Shown: in pieces, positions 10,221 to 21,984 of the stretch
How the letters are laid out: the number at the start of each line of letters is the position of its first letter
How positions within the stretch are numbered: the first letter of the stretch is position 1
Origin: Acanthornis magna
Taxonomy: Eukaryota > Chordata > Aves > Passeriformes > Acanthizidae
Assembly (NCBI GenBank): GCA_036785705.1
Contig: JAWUZG010000138.1
Location: forward strand, 2,728,501 to 2,792,500
Direction of reading: 5' to 3'
Length of the DNA stretch: 64,000 bases
Position numbers and translations under genes: made by a program
The notes under the pieces: generated by a model
Databases searched by the model: none
The model's input: the letters and a program-made list of their open reading frames with translations, nothing else
What the model was told of the DNA's origin: nothing

Positions 10221-13200
10221 TTTTCGCAGCCTGCGGAGTGTTCGGAGAAAGGTGGGGCAAGGGGAAGGGAAGAGTGGATTTTCCGCAGAGCTGGAATGAC
10301 AGTTCCTCCCTCTGCCTCTGTCTGTGCCCAAGGTGTGCCTGAAGGTGTGCCACGAGCAGCAGGGAGCAGGGAAATTCCAGCCTGGGTAATTCTCACTGTC
10401 TCCTCACCCCCAAGGTACAGACAGCAGCCACGACCCATCTGAATTTTTCATGGAGCCAAAAACTAAAAGCCCATAAAAATGTCTCAGTACAAGCCACAGG
10501 ACCTTCATTTCTGGGAGCACCAGAGCTCTGTGACTTTGCTCTCCTTCCTTCAGAGCTTGGAGCCCTTGAGGCTCCAGCGGCACAGGTGGGTGCCTGCCTT
10601 CTTCCCTGGACTCCACCCTCTCATTGCCATTTCATTTTTCCAGGTGATGTTGGTTTTCTGTACTTCTAGAGTTAAAATTCTCCCTTCGCAGTGTTGTGTC
10701 CTGAGCAGAGCTGCAGTGGTGACAGAGCAGAGTGTCCCAAAGCCCTGGGAAGGGAGAGAGATGTCAGTTCTCAGTCTGTCCCCCTTGTCCAGGTTTAACC
10801 ACTGCAGGTTTTATTCTGGGCACAGGTTTTCTTTACCTAAGTAACACTCTCAAGCTATAGATGCTGTCAGCATCCCTCAGAGCCCAAAGTTACACCCACC
10901 ACACACTTGGGAGAGCAGGATTCTCTTTCTTGGCAAGTTCCTGACCTGCTCAGCTCGATGGGAGGCAGCCAGACCTTACAACACAAGAATTTGCATTATT
11001 GCTGCTGCTGTCAGCACTCAATCCTCCCTTGTTTAACGTGTTGAGTCCTGATCTCTTGGACCAACACATCCTCAAGCTTCCCTGGATCTCAGCCCTGCAG
11101 TGTGTGGGTCACTCTGGGCCTGCTGAGCTCCCCAGGACTGAAATCCCACGGGAAGGGTCAAGGAACCAGAAGGTGTCCCTTGAGCTGGCACAGGGCAGGG
11201 GCAGGTGCCACGCGTGGGGTGCCATCCTGTGCCTCTGCTCCCAGGCATGGCAAGCCACGTGCAGCTCCCTTTCCCTGCTTCAGGGTGCTCTGGGCCCTGC
11301 TGGAAAATGGGGAGCAGAGGATGGGGTTGGTGGCAGGGGTGTCAAGAGAAGGGAGGAAAGGTGATAAAGCAGATCTCAGCTCCAGGGACACCGGAGCTGT
11401 CACTGGCTGGGTGGTGCCAGCCCTGGCGATGAGCACAGAGAGCAGAGGAGCAGGGCTCAGCCCCTGCCCCACGCTCCCAACTCCTGGGCTGAAGCTGCCT
11501 CTCGCAGGGATAACCCAGGGCATGGCATGTGCCACCCACTCAGGGACTGACCCACGAGCCCCTGGCATTGCTGCCACTCCCTCTCAGACACAGAAGGAGT
11601 TTGGGTTTTCCCTTTGGACACAGCTCACCCTCCACCTGCGACAGGACTCCTTGCACCCATGGGTGGCCTGAGCCCTTGTGGGGGAAAAGCTGAAAGGATT
11701 TGCAGATCTGAGCAGTGCTGGGGCACAGCCTGACAGCCACTCCTCCCTGAGCCGGACCCTGCTGCCGAGGGCAGGGACGAGGTGCCAGCCTGGCACAGGA
11801 TTGCATGGGAGAGGACGGGGGCTCTGTGCTGGCTCTGACCCCTGTGCTTCTCCAGCTGCTCGGTGCAGATGCCTCCCCTGCCCCCAGCCCTGCTCTGCTC
11901 ACCAGGACAGTCTGCTCCGTGACATTTTCCCTGGCACAGCACCAAAGTGGCCTCAGCTGCTCACCCCTCGTGCCCCTTTGCTGCTCCCCGGCCAAGGGCA
12001 GGGCGAGGGCGAGGACAGGGTGCCCAGCTGGCTGCAGACAGCCCCGGGGCCAGGGCTGTCCTTGGGGAAGCTGCTGGTGTGGGATGTGCCTGGCTCGGCT
12101 CGGAGCTCAGCTGCAGCCCTTCCGATGCAGAGCTGGCACCCGAGCCCTGCTCCCTGTGCACACGGAGAGATTTATCCCTCTTCCATGGCTCAGGGTTTTT
12201 ATTTCTAACTGCAGAGAAGCAGCCCAATAAACCCGGCAGCCCTGCCTTAATCACCTCCACAACTGACCCACACAACACCCTCAGCTCTAAACGGGGCTGT
12301 ATTTCTGTTTTAGCCCTTTAGCCAAGGATGACAATTCCAAGAGTGACTCCAAGGAGGGCTCTGTCACTCTGAGGGCTGTGCCCCTTCTCAGGCGGTTCAG
12401 GGCCATGAATCACTCGGCTCTCAGAGGTTTAGTCCCTGCTGCCACGAGGTAAATGCATTTTGTGACAAGTTCATTACTCTGGCTCAGTGTAGTGACAGGG
12501 CTGGTGAGGCACAGTGGTTGCAGTCCCAGAGCTGCTCAGCTCGATATCGTGGTGTGATCAGATTCTTGATCTGATAGCACTGAGCAAGTTCACTGCCTTG
12601 GAAATCAGCCCGAGTTCACCTGAGTGAACTGAGCTGCCTCAGAAGGGAACAGCTCCCAGCAGAGCTCAGATTCCTCAGCTCCCTGTGCCTTCAGGGAGGG
12701 CTGAGGGGCTCAGGGATGAATCTCCTCCCTGAGATGATCTCCTCCCTGAGATGATTTCCTCCCTGCTCGGGGTCTCCACTGGGCTGGCCCAGGCTCAGGT
12801 GTCTGCCTGCAGTCCTTGTTCACATGGGGGATCTGACCCAAAGCTCACACTTGGATGCTCTCAGGGTTCCCCAGAGCTGACTCCCTGACCTCTCGCAGGA
12901 ACCCCAGGAGAGGAAATCGCCCTCCCCAAAGACCAGGCTGCCCAGCTGCAGAGAAATCTCTTCCAGCCCTCAGCAGCTCCCTTGGTGCACACTGAAGTGC
13001 AGGTTCCACCAGCTTTGCACCTCAGGCAGTGGCTGTGGCCAGTACTGGCCATGGGACACAGTCCTGGGGGATGGGAGGACAAACCACACACACACTGCAC
13101 GTTTACAGGGACTTGTGCTGAGCCCAGGTGAGCTCAGCCCTGGGCAGAACTGTACCTGCCTCAGTCTGATGGACAGCAATAAAATGGTGCTGTAATAGAA

Positions 13201-13311
13201 ACGGGAAAGGTTTGAGATGAGCAGAATTTCACTCAGGCTGGAGGATGGGAAAGAGAAAGTGGAGAACAGTGAGCTGGGAATGCAGAGGGGTCAGGGGGCA
13301 AGGTTGGGCAG
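10221..13311. other. Unique non-coding DNA
   Basis: No repeat family was recognised over this long stretch. Frames such as 11102-11671 (189 codons) and 11678-12208 (176 codons) overlap frames open on the opposite strand and show no domain. A palindrome-rich patch lies at 12460-12632, listed separately. A short 18-bp duplication, (ctccctgagatgatctcc) and variants, lies at about 12720-12770. Confidence 0.55.
12464..12632. promoter_or_regulatory. Cluster of inverted repeats and AGTTCA half-sites
   Basis: The hexamer AGTTCA occurs at 12468-12473, 12587-12592 and 12613-12618, and its complement TGAACT at 12625-12630. The last two form a perfect 7-bp inverted repeat over a 4-bp loop (AGTTCAC/GTGAACT, 12613-12630). 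A second hairpin spans 12552-12580, with a perfect 7-bp core ATCAGAT/ATCTGAT around tcttg, and CGATATCG lies just upstream. AGTTCA resembles nuclear-receptor half-sites (variants of AGGTCA). A regulatory role is inference. Confidence 0.3.
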
Positions 13312-13850
13312 AGTTCATGGAATGTCCTGAGATGGAAAGACCCCACAGGATCACCCAGCCCAGCCACTGGCCCTGCACAGACACTCAACAATGCCACCCT
13401 GTCCATCCCTGGCAGCACTGTCCAAACGCTCCTGGAGCTGTGGCAGCCTCGGGGCTGTGCCCATTCCCTGGGGAGCCTGGGCAGTGCCCAGCACCCTCTG
13501 GGGAAGAACCTTTCCCTGATCTCCAGCCTGACCTGCCCTGGCACAGCTCCAGCTGTTCCCAGGTCCTGCCCCTGTCCCAGAGCAGAGATCGGAGCTGCCC
13601 TCGGGAGGATCTGCAGCCCCTGGGGAGCTCTGAGCTCAGTCTGCTCTGCTCCTCTGAACAGACCCACTGCCCTCAGCTGCTCCTCCTGCGGCCCCTCCGA
13701 ACCATTCCCCACCTTCACATCTTTGGATGTCCTCCAAGAGCTTTAGATCTTCCTCACACTGTGCTGCCCAAAGCTGCCCCCAGCCTCAAGCCGAGGCCTC
13801 ACCAGCACAGAATTGTCCTGCCCTGGCTCTCAGCAGGGCACAAACACTTC
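13312..13850 (-). mobile_element. CR1 LINE 3' fragment, divergent subfamily
   Basis: On the minus strand it ends near 13312 (ttcatggaatgtcctgagat on plus). It contains CR1 phrases such as gcactgtccaaacgctcctg, gagctgtggcagcctcgggg, cattccctggggagcctggg and gaagaacctttccctgatct, and extends into the ORF2-side region with agcctcaagccgaggcctca. The upstream end is uncertain. Frames of 161 and 228 codons across it are fortuitous. Confidence 0.85.
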
Positions 13851-15424
13851 TTCCATCAGCTCCTCCAGGCCCTTCCCTGGGCTGCAGCTTTCTCTACCAG
13901 GAGAGGAAGTTTAATAGAAGAAGAGAAATGATGCTCTGACCCCTCGGAGAGCTCACACACAGAAGGAGCAGGAATGCTCCAGCATTCCCACAGGGGGAAG
14001 ATCTCTGGGTTCTGAATGGAGCTCAGCAGCCTCAGGTGAACCTGGCAGAAAACCGTATTATTTTTGGTTTTTTCTGAGCATTTTGCAATGCTGGGATTGG
14101 ACAAAAGGCTTTGTTCCCTCTGTCATGAAAAAGAATCAAATCCCTGTGCTTGCTGTGACCCTTTTATGTGCCAGAGCAATAATTCCACAGGATGGGATCT
14201 GTGGAGCTGCTCTGATTACACTCCTGGGCCAGGTGGGAAAAGCAGTCAGGCCAGAGGGTGATTATGGGACAAGCCTCAGGGGAAAAAAAATTACCAGGGA
14301 AAAAAAAACTACCAAGGAAAAAAAATTACCAAGAGTGACCTTCACAAAGACCCAAAAACCCCATAGATTTTGTTCCTCTGCTGTGGGCTATTGGAAACAC
14401 AAAGCAGAATTATTTCCCACAAATCCTGGGTATCGTAATCCCATTTTCTCCTGTCATGCCTGGATTTGCTGCAAACTTACTAGGTTATTTTAAACATATC
14501 TTTAAAAATATGTATATTTGTTTATAAGTATTTTATAAATACAAACACCTCTGTATACTTCTTTGGATTTGGTCTTTTTGCTTTTTTGTGAGGGTGAATT
14601 TTTGGGTCATACCTATGGAATTTCCTCTTTTCCCAGTGAAGCTATGAAGGACAGGCAATTCCCTGAAATACAATTATAAATCAGGGAAAGATGAGATCCT
14701 CCTGGGACACCAGGAGTCAGAAATCTCGGCTTCAACTCCCCAACCTCCCAGATCTCCTGTTCTCCATTAATGATTTGTATCCCTTTGCAGAAGTCACCAA
14801 CAAATGTGATTTTCACTGGTGTTTAATTCGTGTAAGAAACGCCAGTTTTATGCAGGAAGCTGATTTTTAAACATATTTTGAGAGTAAAGGGACATTTTCC
14901 TAGCCCAGGAATTGCCAGCTATACCTGTTCTCATTCAGCAGAGCACCAGGTTTTTCCTCTGATGTTTTTAGACAGTGGCAAAATCCCCATCCCACAAAGC
15001 CCTCATCTGGTCCACAGCAATCACAAATAAAATAACTCTCTTGGGAAAAAAAGAACTCTTCTTGGGTAACACCTGCAAGCTCTCACTCATCAGCAGAGGC
15101 CCAGAGCTGAGCTGGAAGCACGTCAGTTCATCCAGCTGCTGCGGGATGAACTAATTTGAACTTTTTGAACCCCAAAACCCCAACCAGCACCCCAAAATCT
15201 GCCCATGGAGCCCCTCAGCAGGAGCACAATGGGATGAGTTGGACATCCATCACTGGAGTCCCCTTGAGGGTCACTCAGGGCCTGATGTGACCCCCCCAAC
15301 ACAGGATTTGGGGTGTCCTTTCCCAACCTTCACCAGTTTAACCCCCATCCCTCCTTTTCGGTGCCTGTCCCCTCTCTACCACAGTCCCCACTGGGGACCC
15401 CTCAGCCCCAGGATGTCCTTCCTG
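13851..15424. other. Unique non-coding DNA
   Basis: An AT-rich part (14270-14900) contains three imperfect copies of an A-rich 18/19-mer at 14279-14332. The remainder is single-copy sequence without recognised content. Confidence 0.55.
14279..14332. repeat. Three imperfect copies of an A-rich 18/19-mer
   Basis: The pattern ggg/agg-aaaaaaaa-ttacca (variant ctacca) recurs three times in succession. It is a small, low-complexity array with no apparent function. Confidence 0.7.
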
Positions 15425-15598
15425 GGACAGCAGCCTGAGCAGGGAATGGGCACAGCCCCGAGGCTGCAGAGCTCCAGGAGCGCTGGGACAGTGCTGGATG
15501 GACAGGGTGGCATTGCTGGGTGTCTGTGCAGGGCCAGGAGCTGCACTGGGTGATCCTGTGGGTCCCTCCAGCTCAGGCCATTCTGTGATCCCTTCAGC
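15425..15598 (+). mobile_element. Short CR1 LINE 3' fragment
   Basis: It shares ctccaggagcgctgggacag, gggtggcattgctgggtgtc and ccaggagctgcactgggtga with the reverse complement of the 13.3-kb copy, so it belongs to the same CR1 subfamily. It ends in ggccattctgtgatcc. Confidence 0.85.
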
Positions 15599-15755
15599 GA
15601 GACTTCAGGACAGTCATGAAACAGCAGGACCTGGAGAGCACAGTCAGGAGGTCACAGTCCCATCCCAGGGGGTCAGGACCTGGCCCAAGCCCCTCCTGCC
15701 CCAGGACAGCCCCTGGGACAGGGTGAGGCAGGGAAGGATCCCTCTAGCACCATCC

Positions 15756-16219
15756 TGAAAGGAATGAGAGGGAGATGTCTTTACGAACAAACTGAGGTCT
15801 GCTGGTAGATAAAGCCAGATACTGATAGGTGAAAGAAGCAATGGAGGAACCATAAATTCCATAGGAATTCCATTAATTGACACAGACTGTTACTCACCCA
15901 AGGATGTGTTAAATCCCTGGACTTAGAGAAAAAGAATACAGACACAAAGAAAACAAAGGGGGGTGATGCACATTAGAAGGCTCTGTATTAGGTGATTTGG
16001 GAAGTCTGTACTTCTCGAGTACCTCAGCCAATGGGGAAAGGGAGAGGGAATCTGCGGCCGGGAAATTAGGATAAAAAGAGGCTGCATCGTCTAGCAATTT
16101 GAGAGACCTCATGGGAAATGCCCATGACCTCTCCCTTTATTCATGAACAGAGTTACAGGTCTCCTCTCTCTCCTTTCTGGACATAAAACTCTGGTGTTTG
16201 TGGATTTATTTTCCTGACA
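15756..16219 (+). mobile_element. Probable solo LTR of an endogenous retrovirus
   Basis: A 464-bp block begins TGAAAGG, ends CTGACA and is flanked by ATCC at 15752-15755 and 16220-16223, a 4-bp target duplication. A CCAAT box (agccaatgg, about 16026), a TATA-like gataaaaag (about 16070) and a CATAAA polyadenylation-like signal (about 16182) occur in the right order and spacing for U3-R-U5. No internal ERV sequence adjoins. A 4-bp duplication can arise by chance, so boundaries are likely rather than certain. Confidence 0.6.
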
Positions 16220-16930
16220 ATCCCATCTCCCTGAGGATGTTGAGGATCATGGGGGCTCGAGCAGGAGCAAGCAGAGCTGGAGGAGGGAGATGAACACTGG
16301 GATCCTGTCAGACAATTTACACTTCCCAGTAAATCCTGGAGTCAGCAACCATCCATTTCTCACAAGGAACAGCAAAATTATCTCCTTGCCAGCACTCCTG
16401 GCAGGAACAGCATTAGGCCAGGTATTCTTTGTTCCTGGTTTTATTTATTTGCACTGTTTGGGAGAGCTTTCAAGTGCATGTGTAAGTGTGATGCTACTCA
16501 CCAGGGAGGTATAAAACAGTGAAGATGAAAGGTTTTGCCTTTTGTTTGAAGGCCAGGTTCATCTTTATTTGGTCTGGCAGCACAATCCGGAGGGCTGAGA
16601 TGTTCCTGAGAAAGTCTCCATCACAGTCAAACCCGTGTGGTCTGGGAAAAGATTGGGAATGGGTTAAAGAGAATTGGAGCAGCTGGGAAGCCACCTGAGC
16701 ATCAGAGTTTTTGAAATGTGGCATTTGAGACATTTGTTTCCATGTCACAAGCAAAGCCAGGGACTTGAGATGAGAACAGCAATGCTGGGAGACTTTCTGC
16801 CACCTGCACTGAGTGTAGGACAAGCAGTTTTATCAAAAACCTCAATATTTCAGTGTCTGTAGAGGAGGGGAGAGAAAGAACGATCAGAAATTAAGAGCCA
16901 AACCTCACTCAGTTAAATGAAGGCTCATTA
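16220..16930. other. Unique non-coding DNA
   Basis: This is mixed-composition single-copy sequence after the LTR. Nothing was recognised. Confidence 0.5.
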
Positions 16931-17420
16931 GCACAGAGCCTCAGGCACTGGGGGGTGAAGGAACATGGGACCACAGGGACTCCACAGCATGACCAGTCCC
17001 ATTGCTGAAGCCTCTGTGGCACACAATTCCTTTGGGAAATAAATCTTTGTGATTCATGACCCTTGGTTCTGGTGGAAATAAATCTTTATAACTTCAGGTC
17101 CTTGGTTCCAGGCCCTCTTGGGGTTCTGTCCTCTTGACGGGTATGAGTTCTCCTCAGAACACACAAAATTTGGGTTGTTTATCTGCCTAATCTGTTTTCC
17201 CACACAAATACAAAACACCTCTACTTGTGCTCCTTCCTCTCTGACAGCGCCCAGAAAATTCCCGGGAGCACCCAAGCGCCACAGATCTTCCGTAGGCAGG
17301 AGAGGACCAGAACCAGTGAATTGCAGAGCCCGGGGGACGTTCGAATCTGACTCAAATCCATGCTTTTCAGGTTTCCAACCTTTTGTTTTTGATGGCCCAA
17401 GGTGTGAGCAGAGTTGGGAG
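16930..17420 (+). mobile_element. Possible ERV LTR 3' half plus leader
   Basis: Two copies of a roughly 39-bp block each carry AATAAA (ggaaataaatctttgtgat at 17034 and ggaaataaatctttataac at 17073). They precede a U5-like stretch that ends CTGACA at 17246. The next bases, gcgcccagaaaattcccggg, loosely resemble retroviral primer-binding sites. Sequence to about 17345 is unusually rich in CpG, as in fairly young proviral DNA. The 5' LTR end was not found and the primer site does not match a tRNA that I can verify. Confidence 0.35.
17034..17112 (+). repeat. Tandem duplication of a 39-bp AATAAA-bearing block
   Basis: Two diverged copies start ggaaataaatcttt and end in cttggttctggt / cttggttccagg. 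They duplicate the probable polyadenylation region of the LTR-like element around them. Confidence 0.8.
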
Positions 17421-17734
17421 GTACAAGAGAGGCTGTGACACTGGTGACAGGGCCACGGAGGAGCCCCAGGCTGTTTGTCACCAACAGAACTCTGTGTGCC
17501 CCGTGCTCAGGGTGGCGGTGCCTTCCTGAGGAGAATTGCCCCAAATCCCCCAGGGTGGGCTGTGGATACTGAGTTCTCCACTCAGTGCATTAAGAAATGC
17601 CCCAGGGGGAGCTTTTTTTGGGGCCCAGGCCTTCCAAGAGCTCCTGGAGTTCTCTTCTTGTCCCCAGACATTGTCAGGGGATGAGTGGGAGCTTCAGACC
17701 AGCCCTGCCCCAGCTTCTGATTTGGCAACAATTT
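17421..17734. other. Unique non-coding DNA, possibly ERV-derived
   Basis: This continues from the LTR-like block. It has no recognisable gag, pol or env coding. Short frames here show no motif. Confidence 0.4.
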
Positions 17735-18010
17735 AAATTTAAGGAATCACTCTGGCCTGCAAGTCCTAATGATGGCAAACCAGGTCTATTTATAAAAATG
17801 AATTATTTATTAAACAGCCAGGAGATACCAGATGAAAGATCTTAATCAGAGTTAATTACTGCACAGTAAGGAACTACTGGCAGATTACAGCATCACATCA
17901 AACAGCGCACGATATCAAGGTGCCTGCATTAAAGCTGGCAAAAGAAATTGTATCGATAAGGAGTCGAATGTAACTTCCCACCAGAATTATGATAATGTTC
18001 ACAGATTCCA
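17735..18010. other. Candidate conserved non-coding element
   Basis: This is an AT-rich, repeat-free island with many homeodomain-like TAAT/ATTA words (gaattatttattaaac, gagttaattactg) and unbiased word usage, set between GC-rich flanks. It has no ORF of note. The call rests on texture only. Confidence 0.28.
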
Positions 18011-18784
18011 CTGCCAGAGAATGCAAAGGATCCACCACAACACCTGCACTGCCCGGGCCATCCCTGAGTGGGCTCTGGGAGGGCTCCACAGGGTGGGCTC
18101 TCCCCAGTGTGGCCCAGTTAGTACTGGGAGTTGCAACAGCACTTCCCGAGCAGGGAAAAGCAAAGCCCAAGCTCCCAGCAGTTTGTGCTGCCATTGCTCT
18201 GCTCCTGAGCATCATCATCCCAGTCCCAGGGTGCTACTGTCGAGCTGGAGTTGGTCATTCTTCTGCAGCTGAATGTTTAATCCAAACAGAAAACATCCCA
18301 GCCCCCTCTGAGCCAGACATCAAACCCTTCACTCTGGAGGGATAATGTCCCCAGAGCGGAGCTGTTGGCTCAGGACATCGTGCTGTGGTCACCAGGTGTC
18401 CCCAAGCACAGAGTGGCTGCAGGGCAGGCACACAGTCCTTGGCCATCACCAGCCAGGAGGATCCCAAAGCAGAGCCCCACACACCTGGGAGAGAGGAAAA
18501 CCTGCCTGTTCCCAAATTGCAGCGTGTGGGGAGGAGTGAGAGGAGTCAGAGAGCAGCAGAGACAGGGACAGAGGACAGCCTGGGGATGCCACGTGTGGTG
18601 TGGGACACAGGCACAGGGGACAGGGCAGCTCAGGGTGGGACATGGGCATGGAGAGACCGGAATGGAGCAGGAGATGGGAAGAGCTGGAGGGTGGAGAGGA
18701 GGGTGTTAAAATAAGGCTGCAAGACACTGGAGGTGGCAGGAAGGGAAAATGGACTGGAGAGGTGACAGCACTTCCAGAGAATCC
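18011..18784. other. Unique non-coding DNA
   Basis: This is GC-rich single-copy sequence with overlapping noise frames on both strands and no recognised repeat. Confidence 0.5.
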
Positions 18785-19210
18785 CTGAGGGGTTTGGGTT
18801 GGGAGGAGCCTTAGAGATCATTAAATTCCACCCCTGCCATGGGCAGGGACACCTCCCGCTGTCCCAGGCTGCTCCAAGCCCCAATGTCCAGCCTGGCCTT
18901 GGACACTGCCAGGGATCCAGGGGCAGCCACAGCTTCTCTGGGCACCTGTGCCAGGGCCTGCCCACCCTCACAGGGAACAATTCCTAATTCCCAATATCCC
19001 ATCCAGCCCTGCCCTGTGGCAGTGGGAAGCCATTCCCTGTGTCCTGGCACTCCAGGTCCCCAGAAATACTCACTCCCCATCTTTCCTGTAGCCTCTTCAG
19101 GCCCTGGAAGGTGCAATGAGGTCACCCCAAAGCTTCTCTTCTCAACCATCCCAACTCTCCCAGCCCTTCCTCCCAGCAGAGCTGCTCCATCCCTCGGATC
19201 ATCTGATTTG
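18785..19210 (-). mobile_element. CR1 LINE 3' fragment (young subfamily)
   Basis: The minus-strand 3' end lies near 18785 (gggtttgggttgggaggagc on plus). It carries the full young-subfamily core and extends further 5' than most copies, through aggtgcaatgaggtcacccc and tctcaaccatcccaactctc. It is non-coding; frames across it repeat the same fortuitous peptides as the other CR1 copies. Confidence 0.92.
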
Positions 19211-20859
19211 CAGCTTTCCTGGAATCCAAGGAAGCCTTTCTTGGGCTCCACTCTGGCACCCGACCCAACAAACTCAGCTGACCCAGCCAGGCCTGACCCT
19301 GGGCTGAGGAGGGCGAGTCCCAGCCCCCCGTGGGTTCCACCATCAGCAGCAACTTCTCAGCACTTTATTTTGCTTTGTTTCGCTGGGTTTTGTTCTGTTT
19401 CCAAAAGCATCCTCTGCTGGAGCTTCCTCTGGTGCTCCCACTGCAGCTCTCTGCACAGCTGAGGCTTTATTTGTGTGAAGTGACTGCTGGGGCTTCATCA
19501 CTGCCGCTCAGGTTTGGGACATTTGTTACAAAACAATTTCTCGAGAAACTGTGACGAATGAAAGTTTCCATTCTATGCATGTCAATTTGAAAACACTGGT
19601 GGGAAGAAGCCAAGCAAAATATTTCTTGGGTTTTCTCTTTTCTTCCAAATCTTAACCTGGAGAAGTCCAGTTGTTTCAACTGGAAAATGTGAGCCTTGGC
19701 CTCGACTTTCTGTGCCCTTGACAATGTGAAGAAAGTATTTCATTCAGAGAGAGAGCAATGGGCTCTGCACAGTGCAAAAGGGCCGAGGGTTTATTGGGAA
19801 CCTTCCTTTTAATGCGAGAAAATGTTGTTATTTCTTCAGCTGCTCTCCCAGTTTCTGTTGTTTCTGTGGGTTCTCACAGAGGGAAACACGGAGGAGGCAA
19901 CGCAAAAACTGAACTTTTCCGTTTGAAAACAGAGCTGAAAAAAAAGAAGGAAAATCCTGGTTTGGTTTCAAGCTGCTGCCTGGAAACTTAAATGCAGAGC
20001 AAATGACAATTTTGTCTCACTTAGAAATTTCCCTGGGGAAAAACACCCAGTTCTCCATCAGCTCCGCTTTTTGAGCTTCCCAGCTCACTAAAACCTCCCC
20101 TGACAAGTTGTTCCTGGAGGGGTTTTCATAATCCTGCTGGTGAATTGTCCCTGTCGCAGACCGAAGGCACCACTCCCTACTCTGCCGCCACCAACAAAGG
20201 GCAGTAATTGATTCCTGGCACATCCCTCCCACTGTTTGTTTCAAACCCTTTGTACCAGAGATTGATTTTAATGAAACGTTCCACTCTTACACACATGAAA
20301 TGCAGCAAATTAAGTTTTTGAATGTGAAATAACAGTTATCAAACCCTGCCAAAGCCAGGCTGGCAGAGCAGCACGGATGGAGCCTGGGGGGGGGGGGGGG
20401 GAAGGGGACAGGGACCCCCTTGTCTCTTGTCCCTGACATCCCCAAATCTGCACATTTTTATCCCAGCTCTGAATTCTGCCTCTTTTTTTGGCTTGTAGGG
20501 CTTTCCTGGCGATGGGACATGGGTGAGAAATGATTCTCCTTTTCCCCACTCTGTCTGAGGTGCCAAATCCTCATTTCCACCTCAACCTAATGAAATCTGG
20601 GGTTGGTCCCTTGTCCATCTCTGATTTCACAAACATCATTTCATACTACCTGGAAGAACAATGGAATATTGATGGGAAATTTGCTGCTGATATTGGGGCT
20701 TTTAGGAAACACTGCTTTGTTTAAGGTGATGAACAAGAGCTGAAAAGGGAGAGTTGCAGACAGACTTGTCACTGATCAGTGAAAACACCTGAAATCCTGG
20801 GTAAATAACTGTGCAGGAAAAGTTGCTTAAGGAAAAACGTTCCTAAATTTACTTGTTTG
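19211..20859. other. Unique non-coding DNA with a poly-G tract
   Basis: Mixed composition; 19480-20340 is AT-richer and repeat-free. A run of 16 G lies at 20386-20401. No gene or interspersed repeat was recognised. Confidence 0.5.
20386..20401 (+). repeat. Poly-G run (16 G)
   Basis: An uninterrupted run of 16 guanines is followed by gaagggg. Such runs are length-variable and can form G-quadruplex structure. It may also mark uncertain base calling. Confidence 0.9.
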
Positions 20860-21115
20860 TAGTGGCTTCAAACTGAAAGAGGGCAGGGCTAGATGGGATT
20901 TTGGGAAGGAATTCCTCCCTGTGAGGGTGGCAGGCCCTGGCACAGGTGCCCAGAGAAGCTGTGGCTGCCCCTGGATCCCTGGCAGTGTCCAAGGCCAGGC
21001 TGGACATTGGGGCTTGGAGCAGCCTGGGACAGTGGGAGGTGTCCCTGCCATGGCAGGGGTGGGTGGGATGAGCTTTGGGTCCCTTCCAACACAAACCATT
21101 CCATTCTGTGCAAAC
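20860..21115 (+). mobile_element. CR1 LINE 3' fragment (young subfamily)
   Basis: This is the plus-orientation copy of the same subfamily as the 5.9-, 18.8- and 28.3-kb copies. It starts in ttcaaactgaaagagggcag, carries gtgcccagagaagctgtggc and ggagcagcctgggacagtgg, and ends gggtcccttccaacacaaac then ccattctgtg. Confidence 0.92.
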
Positions 21116-21984
21116 TGGGGAGGTCTGAGCTGGGCTTTGAGGCCTTGGAAGGCTCCTGGATTTGTCAGTGAGTGCAGCCCTGGAGGTCCAAAATGATACA
21201 GCAGAACTGGAAGCAGCTCCAAGAGCAGCAGAGAAGGTTAAAGATGCAGAAAGGCTTCCTTCCCATAAAACCTGAGTTCCTGGAACTTCCCAGGCTGGGA
21301 GCAGACTGCAGGGAAGGCCCTAAATCCAGTGTTATTGGGGGAGGATGGGCAAGGATTGACTTCTGTGTCTGCTGGAGCTGAGGGTCATTGGGTGACAAAA
21401 AACCCTCAGTGGACATTCTTGATGCAGTGGGAAGCAAAGCTCAGGATTTTGTAGAAAACCAATAGCAGCTAAAAAAAAAAAAGCACAAAATACTTTCTGT
21501 CTGTTGAGAAGGGATGAAAGACAGAATTGTTCTGCAAGCACTGCGGTGCAACGTCCCCCTCACTCGTGGAGGAAAAGTGAACAGAAGGACTCCTCTCATA
21601 GCTCCGCCCCTCCAGAAGGCTCCAGTCATGCTGAATTTTAGCTTTCATCACTCCACTGTGGATTTTCAAAGACACCTGTCAGTGGATTATACTGTAAAGG
21701 TGATGAAAAAAGAGCCTTGAACTGAAGGTTTTCAGCCGTAGTAAAACTGAGGCACATGACTGGAATAATGATTTTCTTTCCACAGAAGAACCCAGAACAG
21801 AATCAAAAGTTCTGATTTTCTTTGGCAAAAAACCTGAGCCCATCTCCAATTATTGGAGTTCTTGTTCAAAATTTCATTTTTATCCACGAAACCCAAATAT
21901 CACTTTCTTATTCTGCCTTGGGAAGGAATAGGAAACACTTTTGGGTTCCTTACCATGGAGCGAAAGGAAATCAGGATTGTAGGG
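21116..21984. other. Unique non-coding DNA
   Basis: This is single-copy sequence. An A-rich run (ctaaaaaaaaaaaagcac, about 21469) is the only low-complexity feature. Confidence 0.5.

Noticed and set aside
13245..13931. 228-codon ORF
   Set aside because: Runs antisense through a CR1 fragment with no protein similarity.
17325..17350. acgttcgaatctgac resembling a tRNA B box
   Set aside because: No matching A box, anticodon arm or acceptor stem can be folded around it.
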